Source: Stomorhina lunata
Taxonomy: Eukaryota > Arthropoda > Insecta > Diptera > Rhiniidae
Length of the DNA stretch: 64,000 bases
Assembly: GCA_933228675.1 (NCBI GenBank)
Contig: OW121741.1
Span: 59,426,863-59,490,862, forward strand
Reading direction: 5' to 3'
The position numbers were made by a program, and so were the translations under genes. Numbering within the stretch: the first letter of the stretch is position 1; every line of letters starts with the position of its first letter. Below, one piece after another: positions 12,760-25,315 of the stretch. The notes below the pieces were generated by a model. That model did no database searches, was not told the origin of the DNA, and was given only the letters and a program-made list of their open reading frames with translations.

Positions 12760-13238
12760 TTCGGCTTATAAATATTTTTAGCCCCGCAACCATAACAAAA
12801 AACTGTCCGAGGTTCCACACAGTCTACGAAACTGTGTTCAATTTTATCGCAGTTCCAGCATGAACCGTTTTTAATCACAAGAAAAACTTCACTTCCAATA
12901 TCTTCTAATTTTTCAACTGGTTCGTTTACTTGATCAACGATTTCCGACACATGTGATTTTTGGATGGAACGTTTACTCGGTATTGATGAAAAATCATTTA
13001 CAAATTTTTCATATCGCCTAACAGCACGTCTTAATTCAGCTATGCGATTTATTTCGAGGTGTAAAATTTCATGCCGAACTTCTGGTCTTAAAGTCAAATC
13101 CTTGTAATTTCAAAGCCCATCTTGCTAATCGACCCGAAAGGTACTTTTGTCTCATAAGCCATTTGAGGCTGGCATGATCTGTGATAACTTTAAATTCGTG
13201 ACCTTCGATATATGCCCGAAATTTTTTAATAGCTAGTA

Positions 13239-15125
13239 TCACTGCCAAGCACTCGAGTTCGGTGATGGAATAGTTCCGTTGGGCTTTATTTCGTTGCCAT
13301 CGTTGTCAACCTGTGCTAGTACTGCCCCAATTCCAAACGTACTAGCATCACACTGTACGATGAATGGTTTCTCAAAATTTGCATGTACTAATACTGGAGC
13401 AGAAGTTAATTTTGCCTTAATGATATCAAACGATTTTTGAGCATCTTTTGTCCAGATGAATGTTTTGCGCTTTGATAGAAGTTCGGTGAGCGGAAATGTG
13501 ACTGTGGCATATTCATCGATAAATCGGCGATACCAGCCGGCCATGCCTAGAAACTGGCGAAGTTGCCTCACGGTTTTTGGGATTGGGAATTCCGATATGG
13601 CTTTAACCTTATCTGGATCCACCCGCAATGATCCTTCTCCAACCACGTAACCAAGATACTGAACTTTTCGCAGACAAAAGGAACTTTTCTTTACGTTGAT
13701 GGTTAAATTCGCTCGACGAAGATTTGTGGCTACCTCCTGCAAGTGCGTCATATGTTCGTCAAAGTCTTTTGAAATGATTAATAAATCGTCCAGGTAAACA
13801 AAAACGTTTTGTTTAAGATTATACGGAATGACACGGTCCATTAGTCTGCACATCGTTTGCGGTGCGTTGCACAATCCAAACGGCATTCTTGTAAATTGAT
13901 ACAAGGGCCGATTAGGGATTGTAAAATCTGTCTTAGGTCTGGAAACTTCGTCCAATTTAATTTGCCAAAATGCATCCTTTAGGTCCACTTTGGAAATATA
14001 ATAAATTGGAGGAAGTCTTGAAATAAGTCCTTCTATGTTCGGTATAGGGTACGAGTCTTTGATTGTCACATTATTTAATTTTCGGCTGTCCACACAAAAA
14101 CGCACTTTACCGGGTTTTACTACCAAAACTCCAGGAGATGACCAAGGCGAAGTTGGGCACTCCTCAATTACTCCTAGGGCAAGCATCCTGTCAATCTCGC
14201 CGCATAAAAGTTTTTCTCTGGCAGGAGATATTGGATAATATCTTTGTTTGATTGGAGGACTATTACCGGTATCGATGTTATGTTCCAAAAGCGTAGTACA
14301 TCCCAAACCGTCACGTTCTGAATTCGGAAAATAGTTCACTATTTTGTTAAGTTGTTGCTGTTGAGACTTTGTCAAGGGTATTTTATCTGAGTCCGCATCT
14401 GAAACTATCTCATTGACATTATTCATGGTAACAATTTGAATACCAAATTTTGTCCAGAAATCCATACCACAAATAATGTCTTGAGTTATTGACGGTATTA
14501 GTAAAAAGTCAACTTGTTTGTTTTGTCCACTGTAGGTTATATCCAAGGTCACAGTCCCTAAAACTTGTTGTCGTTGTCCGTCAGCTGTCTTGACATTGCC
14601 TAAACTGCGTTTGAAATTCCCTGAATTAATTATTTCCGAACACAATTCACCACCAATCACATTCACATTTGCGCCACTATCCATTAGGGCAAAACGATTA
14701 TTACAGAGTAAATTTAACCGAATGTAAGGCCTGTTATCATTATCTTTGTTGACCAAAGAAGAAATGATATGTGTCTTAAAACATTTTCTACGATTGTAAA
14801 ATTCGCGAATTCTTCTAGCTGATCTTGTTAGCTTTGACTTGGCTAAAGGCTCATTAAAAATTCTAGCTCTCACACGATTGTATTCTTCAAGACGTACGTG
14901 ATATGGTCGAAGCAGAGGATGAACTTTGGACGAATTAGGTATTTGGGTCGTATCCGGTGAGTTATAAGAAGAATCCGTGGTATTAGTAATAGCAGGTATA
15001 GATGACTTTCTATTATGAAAATTCGAGGTAGAAGTTGAAGTAATTAAAGGGTTTTCGGATGTCCGTTCTTTGTCGTGCGGACATCCCTCTTCCCGTTTCC
15101 CTGTTTTAATAGACAAGTGGGACAA
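13239..15125 (-). pseudogene. Gypsy pol, tandem unit 3: protease-RT-RNase H
   Basis: A 628-residue frame with protease DSGA, RT YLDD and the shared RNase H lesion. Unit-specific changes include YNSPD for YTSPD in the N-terminal linker, and RRGVRR for RRAVRR in the attached gag fragment (15,044-15,463). Its status as an internal duplicate is the same as for unit 2. Confidence 0.9.
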
Positions 15126-15604
15126 TTCGGCTTATAAATATTTTTAGCCCCGCAACCATAACAAAAAACTGTCCGAGGTTCCACACAGTCTACGAAACTG
15201 TGTCCAATTTTATCGCAGTTCCAGCATGAACCGTTTTTAATCACAAGAAAAACTTCACTTCCAATATCTTCTAATTTTTCAACTGGTTCGTTTACTTGAT
15301 CAACGATTTCCGACACATGTGATTTTTGGATGGAACGTTTACTCGGTATTGATGAAAAATCATTTACAAATTTTTCATATCGCCTAACACCACGTCTTAA
15401 TTCAGCTATGCGATTTATTTCGAGGTGTAAAATTTCATGCCGAACTTCTGGTCTTAAAGTCAAATCCTTGTAATTTCAAAGCCCATCTTGCTAATCGACC
15501 CGAAAGGTACTTTTGTCTCATAAGCCATTTGAGGCTGGCATGATCTGTGATAACTTTAAATTCGTGACCTTCGATATATGCCCGAAATTTTTTAATAGCT
15601 AGTA

Positions 15605-17491
15605 TCACTGCCAAGCACTCGAGTTCGGTGATGGAATAGTTCCGTTGGGCTTTATTTCGTTGCCATCGTTGTCAACCTGTGCTAGTACTGCCCCAATTCC
15701 AAACGTACTAGCATCACACTGTACGATGAATGGTTTCTCAAAATTTGCATGTACTAATACTGGAGCAGAAGTTAATTTTGCCTTAATGATATCAAACGAT
15801 TTTTGAGCATCTTTTGTCCAGATGAATGTTTTGCGCTTTGATAGAAGTTCGGTGAGCGGAAATGTGACTGTGGCATATTCATCGATAAATCGGCGATACC
15901 AGCCGGCCATGCCTAGAAACTGGCGAAGTTGCCTCACGGTTTTTGGGATTGGGAATTCCGATATGGCTTTAACCTTATCTGGATCCACCCGCAATGATCC
16001 TTCTCCAACCACGTAACCAAGATACTGAACTTTTCGCAGACAAAAGGAACTTTTCTTTACGTTGATGGTTAAATTCGCTCGACGAAGATTTGTGGCTACC
16101 TCCTGCAAGTGCGTCATATGTTCGTCAAAGTCTTTTGAAATGATTAATAAATCGTCCAGGTAAACAAAAACGTTTTGTTTAAGATTATACGGAATGACAC
16201 GGTCCATTAGTCTGCACATCGTTTGCGGTGCGTTGCACAATCCAAACGGCATTCTTGTAAATTGATACAAGGGCCGATTAGGGATTGTAAAATCTGTCTT
16301 AGGTCTGGAAACTTCGTCCAATTTAATTTGCCAAAATGCATCCTTTAGGTCCACTTTGGAAATATAATAAATTGGAGGAAGTCTTGAAATAAGTCCTTCT
16401 ATGTTCGGTATAGGGTACGAGTCTTTGATTGTCACATTATTTAATTTTCGGCTGTCCACACAAAAACGCACTTTACCGGGTTTTACTACCAAAACTCCAG
16501 GAGATGACCAAGGCGAAGTTGGGCACTCCTCAATTACTCCTAGGGCAAGCATCCTGTCAATCTCGCCGCATAAAAGTTTTTCTCTGGCAGGAGATATTGG
16601 ATAATATCTTTGTTTGATTGGAGGACTATTACCGGTATCGATGTTATGTTCCAAAAGCGTAGTACATCCCAAACCGTCACGTTCTGAATTCGAAAAATAG
16701 TTCACTATTTTGTTAAGTTGTTGCTGTTGAGACTTTGTCAAGGGTATTTTATCTGAGTCCACATCTGAAACTATCTCATTGACATTATTCATGGTAACAA
16801 TTTGAATACCAAATTTTGTCCAGAAATCCATACCACAAATAATGTCTTGAGTTATTGACGGTATTAGTAAAAAGTCAACTTGTTTGTTTTGTCCACTGTA
16901 GGTTATATCCAAGGTCACAGTCCCTAAAACTTGTTGTCGTTGTCCGTCAGCTGTCTTGACATTGCCTAAACTGCGTTTGAAATTCCCTGAATTAATTATT
17001 TCCGAACACAATTCACCACCAATCACATTCACATTTGCGCCACTATCCATTAGGGCAAAACGATTATTACAGAGTAAATTTAACCGAATGTAAGGCCTGT
17101 TATCATTATCTTTGTTGACCAAAGAAGAAATGATATGTGTCTTAAAACATTTTCTACGATTGTAAAATTCGCGAATTCTTCTAGCTGATCTTGTTAGCTT
17201 TGACTTGGCTAAAGGCTCATTAAAAATTATAGCTCTCACACGATTGTATTCTTCAAGACGTACGTGATATGGTCGAAGCAGAGGATGAACTTTGGACGAA
17301 TTAGGTATTTGGGTCGTATCCGGTGAGGTATAAGAAGAATCCGTGGTATTAGTAATAGCAGGTATAGATGACTTTCTATTATGAAAATTCGAGGTAGAAG
17401 TTGAAGTAATTAAAGGGTTTTCGGATGTCCGTTCTTTGTCGTGCGGACATCCCTCTTCCCGTTTCCCTGTTTTAATAGACAAGTGGGACAA
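15605..17491 (-). CDS. Gypsy pol, unit 4: protease-RT directly downstream of gag
   Basis: This is the pol copy that follows the complete gag. It overlaps gag by 82 bp in the -1 frame, so it would be made as a Gag-Pol fusion by ribosomal frameshifting rather than from its own ATG. Domains: low-complexity linker (about 1-90), protease with DSGANVNVIGG (about 145-160), and RT with FCVDSRKLNN, FTRMPFGLCNAPQT and the catalytic YLDD. It is cut off in RNase H by the same short deletion as the other units, and integrase is three units away. The RT looks intact, but the polyprotein cannot be completed. Changes unique to this unit include RAIIFN, DVDSD and YFSNSE. Confidence 0.88.
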   Translation of the reverse strand: MSHLSIKTGKREEGCPHDKERTSENPLITSTSTSNFHNRKSSIPAITNTTDSSYTSPDTTQIPNSSKVHPLLRPYHVRLEEYNRVRAIIFNEPLAKSKLTRSARRIREFYNRRKCFKTHIISSLVNKDNDNRPYIRLNLLCNNRFALMDSGANVNVIGGELCSEIINSGNFKRSLGNVKTADGQRQQVLGTVTLDITYSGQNKQVDFLLIPSITQDIICGMDFWTKFGIQIVTMNNVNEIVSDVDSDKIPLTKSQQQQLNKIVNYFSNSERDGLGCTTLLEHNIDTGNSPPIKQRYYPISPAREKLLCGEIDRMLALGVIEECPTSPWSSPGVLVVKPGKVRFCVDSRKLNNVTIKDSYPIPNIEGLISRLPPIYYISKVDLKDAFWQIKLDEVSRPKTDFTIPNRPLYQFTRMPFGLCNAPQTMCRLMDRVIPYNLKQNVFVYLDDLLIISKDFDEHMTHLQEVATNLRRANLTINVKKSSFCLRKVQYLGYVVGEGSLRVDPDKVKAISEFPIPKTVRQLRQFLGMAGWYRRFIDEYATVTFPLTELLSKRKTFIWTKDAQKSFDIIKAKLTSAPVLVHANFEKPFIVQCDASTFGIGAVLAQVDNDGNEIKPNGTIPSPNSSAWQ

Positions 17492-18672
17492 TTCGGCTTA
17501 TAAATATTTTTAGCCCCGCAACCATAACAAAAAACTGTCCGAGGTTCCACACAGTCTACGAAACTGTGTCCAATTTTATCGCAGTTCCAGCATGAACCGT
17601 TTTTAATCACAAGAAAAACTTCACTTCCAATATCTTCTAATTTTTCAACTGGTTCGTTTACTTGATCAACGATTTCCGACACATGTGATTCTTGGATGGA
17701 ACGTTTACTCGGTATTGATGAAAAATCATTTACAAATTTTTCATATCGCCTAACAGCACGTCTTAATTCAGCTATGCGATTTATTTCGAGGTGTAAAATT
17801 TCATGCCGAACTTCTGGTCTTAAATTCCGTTGTAATGTCTCGCATAGATCATGTTCAGTGAATGGTGTCTTAAGTCTGTCGCAGAGCACCATAACAGCGT
17901 CATATAATTCGTCGAAAGTCTCGTTATGTTTCTGTTTGCGTCTTAGTATGTCATCTTTAATGTCAAAGTCTGTTGTAAAATCTTTGTACTGTTTCTTTAA
18001 AGCATCGCAAAGATACTTCCAGTCCATGAAGTCTGCAGTCCTATGGTACCTCCAATACCACGTCAGAGCTTTATCCTCAAAAAGAATATGAGCATGCTCA
18101 CACAAAATGTCAAAGTCTCCTGCAAGATTCGCACTAGTTAATGTATTAACCCTATATATAAATTCATCTACATTAATGTCTGCAGAATTACCAGAAAAGC
18201 GAATTCTCCAGTTTTTGATGATATTTAGAACTCTTTCAGAATTTCGATCAAATTCTCTAAAATCTCGGTCATTACGTCTGTTGCTATCCCGTCTGTCGTT
18301 ACCTTGTCCTGAAGCTATACTTCTATGCTCATCTTCCATTTGATTTCTATTCGTTGGTTCTGTTCGAATATGTTGTCTGTTCTGTATATCCGGTGATTGA
18401 TTCAATACTGATAAATTACGAAAACTATGTTCTATCATGTGTGTGATTCCGTCCCGAAATCCACTCATGGATTCCGCAACAATTCTTCGGACACGTCCAT
18501 CTTCCGCCATCTCACGTTCCGAAGCTACTCGTCGAGCTTGTTGCCGAGTATATGGCCTAGTTGTTGGCCTTGGTGTGTCACCACCAGCTGCTTCATCTAC
18601 GGTTATTGTTGAATTAGCCGCTTCCTGTTCTGTCTGAGCAGGTATATTTTCCAAACTCCGAGTTATAGGCAT
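17410..18672 (-). CDS. gag: Gypsy gag (420 aa), intact
   Basis: The structural protein that packages retrotransposon RNA in cytoplasmic particles. It starts at ATG 18,672 (MPITRSLENI) and stops at 17,410 without interruption. An N-terminal basic/acidic linker leads to a retrotransposon-gag fold region around residues 140-290 (WRIRFSGNS, then the ALTWYWRYHRTADF region). Next is a Cys-rich C-terminus, CWNCDKIGHSFVDC (a CCHC knuckle), followed by CYGCGAKNIYKPNCPTC. Its last 82 bp overlap pol in the -1 frame. It is the only complete gag in the element; the three copies downstream are C-terminal fragments. Confidence 0.93.
   Translation of the reverse strand: MPITRSLENIPAQTEQEAANSTITVDEAAGGDTPRPTTRPYTRQQARRVASEREMAEDGRVRRIVAESMSGFRDGITHMIEHSFRNLSVLNQSPDIQNRQHIRTEPTNRNQMEDEHRSIASGQGNDRRDSNRRNDRDFREFDRNSERVLNIIKNWRIRFSGNSADINVDEFIYRVNTLTSANLAGDFDILCEHAHILFEDKALTWYWRYHRTADFMDWKYLCDALKKQYKDFTTDFDIKDDILRRKQKHNETFDELYDAVMVLCDRLKTPFTEHDLCETLQRNLRPEVRHEILHLEINRIAELRRAVRRYEKFVNDFSSIPSKRSIQESHVSEIVDQVNEPVEKLEDIGSEVFLVIKNGSCWNCDKIGHSFVDCVEPRTVFCYGCGAKNIYKPNCPTCLLKQGNGKRDVRTTKNGHPKTL
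17423..17467 (-). promoter_or_regulatory. -1 ribosomal frameshift signal at the gag-pol overlap
   Basis: On the minus strand a slippery heptamer GGGAAAC (plus-strand GTTTCCC at 17,461-17,467) sits in the correct gag phase (G GGA AAC). An 8-nt spacer follows, then a perfect 9-bp stem (GGATGTCCG / CGGACATCC; 17,444-17,452 with 17,423-17,431) around a 12-nt loop. Pol lies in the -1 frame, as the signal predicts. Copies of the same signal occur 2366 bp apart in the other three units (heptamers at 15,095, 12,729 and 10,363). Confidence 0.85.
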
Positions 18673-19432
18673 TATTTATATAGTGATTAAAGTAACTCCA
18701 CAAGTAAATAGTAGTTATTGTTAAATGTCAGAGCCAAGATCAAAAGAATAAGTTAAAATATTCAAAAAAAAAAAAAAAATTATCACTCTAACTACTCGGT
18801 GAAGCATGAGGTAGGGTGCATACAAAAGAAAAACTAAATTAAATCAAAATAAACAAAAAAAATTAAACAAAGTAACCACAAACTAAAGATATAAAGATGA
18901 CTCACTAATAGTGGAATCATTTGACAAGTGCCAAAAGAATAAGATCCAAACTATTAGTGGGTACAAAAGATTGAAAGGTAGGGAATGAATCTCCATTGCA
19001 GGAAAGTATCGATCATCGACCAATAACTTTAACTCCACACAAATGGAAAATCCAAACAAGATAAACTGATTTAGAAGCAGAAGTTAGCCAAACGAAAGAG
19101 ATAGAGAGAGGAAAGAGAGGAGGAGAAAGAGTCGAGCGAGCATTTTATCGAAACTATCCAATAAAACTTCTCTAGCTCGAACCCAAACCCTGATAACTAA
19201 TGATAGACTAAATGTAGAACCGGGAATTGATTGCCAAAACCGTTAGTAATTAATTAAGTCCACAGACTCAAATAGTCAAACCAAAAGTCATATGAAACAA
19301 GAGAAAAACAAAAACTAAGTTAGTCATCACACGATAAGGATTCCGAGGCCCTCAGCATCTAGATAACGATTGCACTATATATATGTTTGAAACTTACGAA
19401 GCTGAGGCCCCACGTTGGGCGCCAAAAATCTC
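18673..19432 (-). other. Gypsy 5' leader with tRNA-Lys-type primer binding site
   Basis: Noncoding leader between the 5' LTR and gag. The primer binding site is at 19,407-19,424: plus-strand GCCCCACGTTGGGCGCCA equals the 3' end of tRNA-Lys(CUU) as I remember it, 18 of 18, CCA included. An 8-nt spacer separates it from the LTR. The rest is A-rich, with a purine-rich patch near 19,100, and I see no gene in it. Confidence 0.85.
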
Positions 19433-21450
19433 TGTAACGATTCTTTAAGGAGTTGATATACCTTTTGGGAACGATGCTACCTATTAATATCGGCCGTGCT
19501 CGTCGGATGGGGGGGTTGTGTAATTTTTTCCCAAACTAAAATTCCTAAACGATTTGAACCGTCACAAAAAATTTTACTTTAGGTAGCTAAGAAACAGAAA
19601 ATGACCAATACGAAGCTCAAAGAGAAAATAAAAAATAAAGTAGTGGTTACCGATTGTATAGCTTAAGGTGTTATTTGCTATACAAAGCCCGTGCCCGCCC
19701 TCCATGCTGACTAAGGGTTATTATTTATTAGTCAGCCCAATATTAAACAAAATGAAATGAAAACTAATAAACTTTATGCACCTCCATTCTCAACTTCACC
19801 TTTCGTAATCAAAAATAATCAGGAATAAATTTCAAAATTTCATTTTTAAAACATTATAAAAATTAAATTTTATTAAAAATTTATAAGGGTAATATAAATC
19901 TATTTATCTATTAATTATTAAATTATAACTTAGAAGTTATAGTTTAATTAACAACAAAAAGAAATTACAACAAAAATAACAAAATGTTGAGAAATTATAA
20001 TGAAGATTTTAATTTTCATTCAATTTAAAAATGGATAAACTATGGTGGTAAATTTTATTACCAAAATATAATTATGTTTATGTAATATTTTGTATAAATG
20101 TAAAATGTAATTTAAACTCGCATTATGAATCCCCTTAATGACACAATAGTATCTAAAAACATCTTAAAGGTTTTAGCAACATATGTTGCTAAGTAAATAG
20201 GTAATAATATAAAAAAATACATTTTCTATGTTTTAATTTTTAGAAGTATTCATGTTGCGAATTTAAAATATGAGAGTAAGTGAATATATGGCGAAACTAA
20301 CACACAAAAATCAAAAACAAATCACTTACCTCTGCTCACGTCCAACGATGTCGCCAGGCCTGTTGACAGATGTTGCGCAGCAGTAGTAGATTTAATATAT
20401 TGAGCGAATGTTGAGAGCAATTTACATTTTGTTTAAAATGTATATAAATACATTTGTTATTATTTTTTTTTTTTTTTGATTTTATGTTTATGAATGAAAA
20501 TTTAACGAATATAATTAGGATGACCAAATAAATTATAGGTTTATAAAGACCCGAAATAAATTTATAAACAAATTCAAATCAAATTTAACTGAATATTTAA
20601 ATGAAATTGATTTCAATTTACGTTAAATTAAGAAAAAAAAAAATAACTCAATATATAAATTTAAATTAAATTGTTGAAAAAAAAATTAGATTTTTAAAGA
20701 GGAATAGTTGGTAGTTTCGGATGAATCAAATTTTTGGTTAATAGAATAGTTCATCAAAACTATTAAAATATTACTGATATGAAATTTTAATGCGGTTTTG
20801 AGGTCTATAAGGGAACCAACTGGCTACCCTGACCTCACGAATTTGTCGAAACAAAAAGCTCACTGATATGATATACACAATTGTAATATAAAATTATATT
20901 ATTTTCGATTATTATTTGAGGTCACTCAAATGATAGATGTAACCAGATTTATCACACACAGAATCACTTCCACAATAATCGATATCCAAGAATTTTTTTT
21001 TTTAATATATATGTATCTTGAATCTTGTAAGCAAATATGATGACGATGCAAAATGAACAAAATTTATTCCCTAATAAAAAAAATTGATTTAAAAAAAAAA
21101 TATATTTTAAAAATAACCAATAAATGGAGCTTACCAATGTTTCTTCAAATGCACAGAAATTCCTAAACTAAACGTTAAGGATCCAAAGTTAATTGTTGCT
21201 CAAAAAATTATGGAATTATTTAATTTATTTAAATATCTTTCAAAAATTAAAATTATGAACTTTTTCGTTCAAGAAAATTTTTCCAAATGTAAGACAAAAT
21301 TTTCATATACCAAATTCTAAAAAATCATAGCCAACCAAAAATATAAATTTTGAATTTTTGAACAACTTTAAATTTACAAACAACCAAGAAAAAATGTTAG
21401 TAATTTAGAATATATCAAAAGTTCCAAAATAGGCAAAGGTCACCATCACA
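19433..21450 (-). repeat. Gypsy 5' LTR (2018 bp)
   Basis: Matches 4801-6961 but lacks 143 bp after the T-run near 20,478, where GATTTTATG replaces the longer text. By eye about four other substitutions separate the LTRs (for example G/A near 19,634 and G/T near 20,840). It ends CATCACA at 21,450, followed by the target duplication GCGT. A promoter is expected here for minus-strand transcription, but I cannot point to one. Confidence 0.95.
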
Positions 21451-21454
21451 GCGT

Positions 21455-21879
21455 GCAATGAACAAATTAATGCTAAAAAATTTGGTGATTATGCCAAGGA
21501 AACTGTTGCTGTATATACATCCAAATACAATTATAGAAATATGTCAGCAACAGTGCACAAAGTTCTTTATCATGGAGAGATGTCATTTAGCACCATTTAT
21601 TACCAATTGGAGATTTATCAGAGGAAGCCCAGGAAAAAAGAAATAAGGATTACAGATTTTACAGAGAACATAGTACCAGAAAAACGTCACGAAGTTCTAC
21701 AAATGAAGACTTATTTCACATATTATTAGCAAAATCCATTCATCTCTAGCATTCGAAGTCAATGGAAAGTAAATCCTTCGGACCTAAGTGCCGAAGTTAA
21801 AGCACTGCTACAGGACATCAGTAATACAGAGCAGAATATACAATATTTACAAGAAATATTCCAGCCAAATAAACAATAA
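21455..21879 (+). pseudogene. RAG1/Transib-like transposase, C-terminal part
   Basis: Continuation of the frame at 3966-4800 across the Gypsy insertion. MSATVHKVLYHGE corresponds to the RAG1 segment before the last catalytic residue. After a frameshift near 21,606 comes LSEEAQEKRNKDYRFYRE then STRKTSR and TNEDLFHILL. This region lines up with the RAG1 helix that holds the third catalytic residue (Glu) and with the basic stretch after it. A second frame slip near 21,735 precedes the tail, which stops at TAA 21,877-21,879. Two frame breaks plus the LTR insertion make it a pseudogene. The same C-terminal block occurs at 36,303-36,563. Confidence 0.82.
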
Positions 21880-22399
21880 TTATAATTTGCATTTAACATT
21901 TGAGTGCAATATTAATATTAAATTTTATTTATATACAATCTATTTATGACTACAAATAAATATATATTTAAAGAAAAATTAAGTTACACTCTTATTTAAA
22001 AAAAAAACTAGGTAATATGTAAGTATTATTAAGCATAAATTAAAATTTGGGCCACCCTAATAAAAATACTGTAAATACCTCAACGAGAAAGGGAGCACCC
22101 TAAGGATAACAAGATATTAAATTGCTATCCAAGGTCGACTTGTGGCCCCAATTTGAGACAAATCGGTTAAGAGAAAGTGGGTCAAAAATGAGTTGGCAGA
22201 TTTGAAACAAAATAAAAAAGAAAAACATCGAAAATTGAATTTCAAGCTTAAATTTCTTAAGAACCACTGTACTGATCTTAATAAAACCTAACCTCGAAAA
22301 AGCTACAGATGTTATCTATTGATTAAAAAAAGAACTAATCTTTAATAGTTAAAAAGTTACAGAGTTTTTGCCAATGAAAAACGATTCTGAACTACTGTG
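21880..22399 (+). repeat. RTN-1 right end with terminal inverted repeat (22,363-22,399)
   Basis: Noncoding, AT-rich. Reading inward from 22,399: heptamer CACAGTA, a 21-bp spacer, then GCAAAAACT at 22,363-22,371 (7/9 to the RSS nonamer). The layout and spacing are the same as at the left end. Confidence 0.85.
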
Positions 22400-22404
22400 C
22401 GACG

Positions 22405-22472
22405 TCTTTGCTGGGTAAGCAGATCATTTACGTAAATGTAAGAATTTGGATTTGCATTCTCATTTACAATGA
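22405..22472 (-). pseudogene. Non-LTR copy A ORF1, upstream fragment
   Basis: A short open stretch (IIVNENANPNSYIYVNDLL) is in register with 3022-3175 across the DNA transposon. It is 5'-truncated: immediately upstream is the A/TAA tail of copy B, so copy A begins inside ORF1. It is supported only by continuity with the other half. Confidence 0.65.

Positions 22473-25312
<2,840 letters not shown>

Positions 25313-25315
<3 letters not shown>

Larger units (their letters stand above)
8357..17820 (-). repeat. Four tandem 2366-bp gag-pol units
   Basis: Units are 8357-10,722, 10,723-13,088, 13,089-15,454 and 15,455-17,820, each exactly 2366 bp. Each runs (minus strand) from late gag through protease and RT into RNase H. 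Junctions at 10,723, 13,089 and 15,455 join gag to RNase H through a shared TAAA, the sequence present at both parent sites (17,821-17,824 in gag and 8357-8360 in RNase H). The units differ at only a handful of positions. Only the rightmost unit is preceded by a complete gag, and only the leftmost is followed by integrase. Either the array arose in the element or genome, or it is an assembly error. Confidence 0.95.
4801..21450 (-). mobile_element. Gypsy/Ty3-type LTR retrotransposon with quadruplicated gag-pol segment
   Basis: A complete insertion: LTRs begin TG and end CA on either strand, and a 4-bp duplication GCGT lies at 4797-4800 and 21,451-21,454. It runs on the minus strand: 5' LTR 19,433-21,450, primer site, gag, pol, 3' LTR 4801-6961. 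Total length is 16,650 bp, but 7098 bp of that are three extra copies of a 2366-bp segment; a single-copy version would be 9552 bp. Order protease-RT-RNase H-integrase makes it Gypsy/Ty3 type. LTRs of ~2.1 kb, a 4-bp duplication and a tRNA-Lys primer site resemble the Osvaldo/Ulysses group of flies (from memory). The LTRs differ by only about four substitutions outside one indel, so the insertion is recent. Confidence 0.93.
3181..22399 (+). mobile_element. RAG1/Transib-type DNA transposon (RTN-1), split by a Gypsy element
   Basis: The boundaries are fixed by a perfect 5-bp direct duplication, CGACG at 3176-3180 and 22,400-22,404, and by 37-bp imperfect terminal inverted repeats (30/37 identical). 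The left end begins CACGGTG and the right end reads CACAGTA inward. Both resemble the V(D)J recombination heptamer CACAGTG and Transib termini. A 5-bp GC-rich duplication is what Transib/RAG enzymes make. The interior encodes a plus-strand RAG1-like transposase in two pieces (to 4800 and from 21,455). Without the 16.65-kb Gypsy insertion and its extra GCGT, the transposon is 2565 bp. No N-terminal half of the transposase is recognisable, so it was probably already internally deleted. Direct observation: ends, duplication, motifs. Inference: superfamily. Confidence 0.87.
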
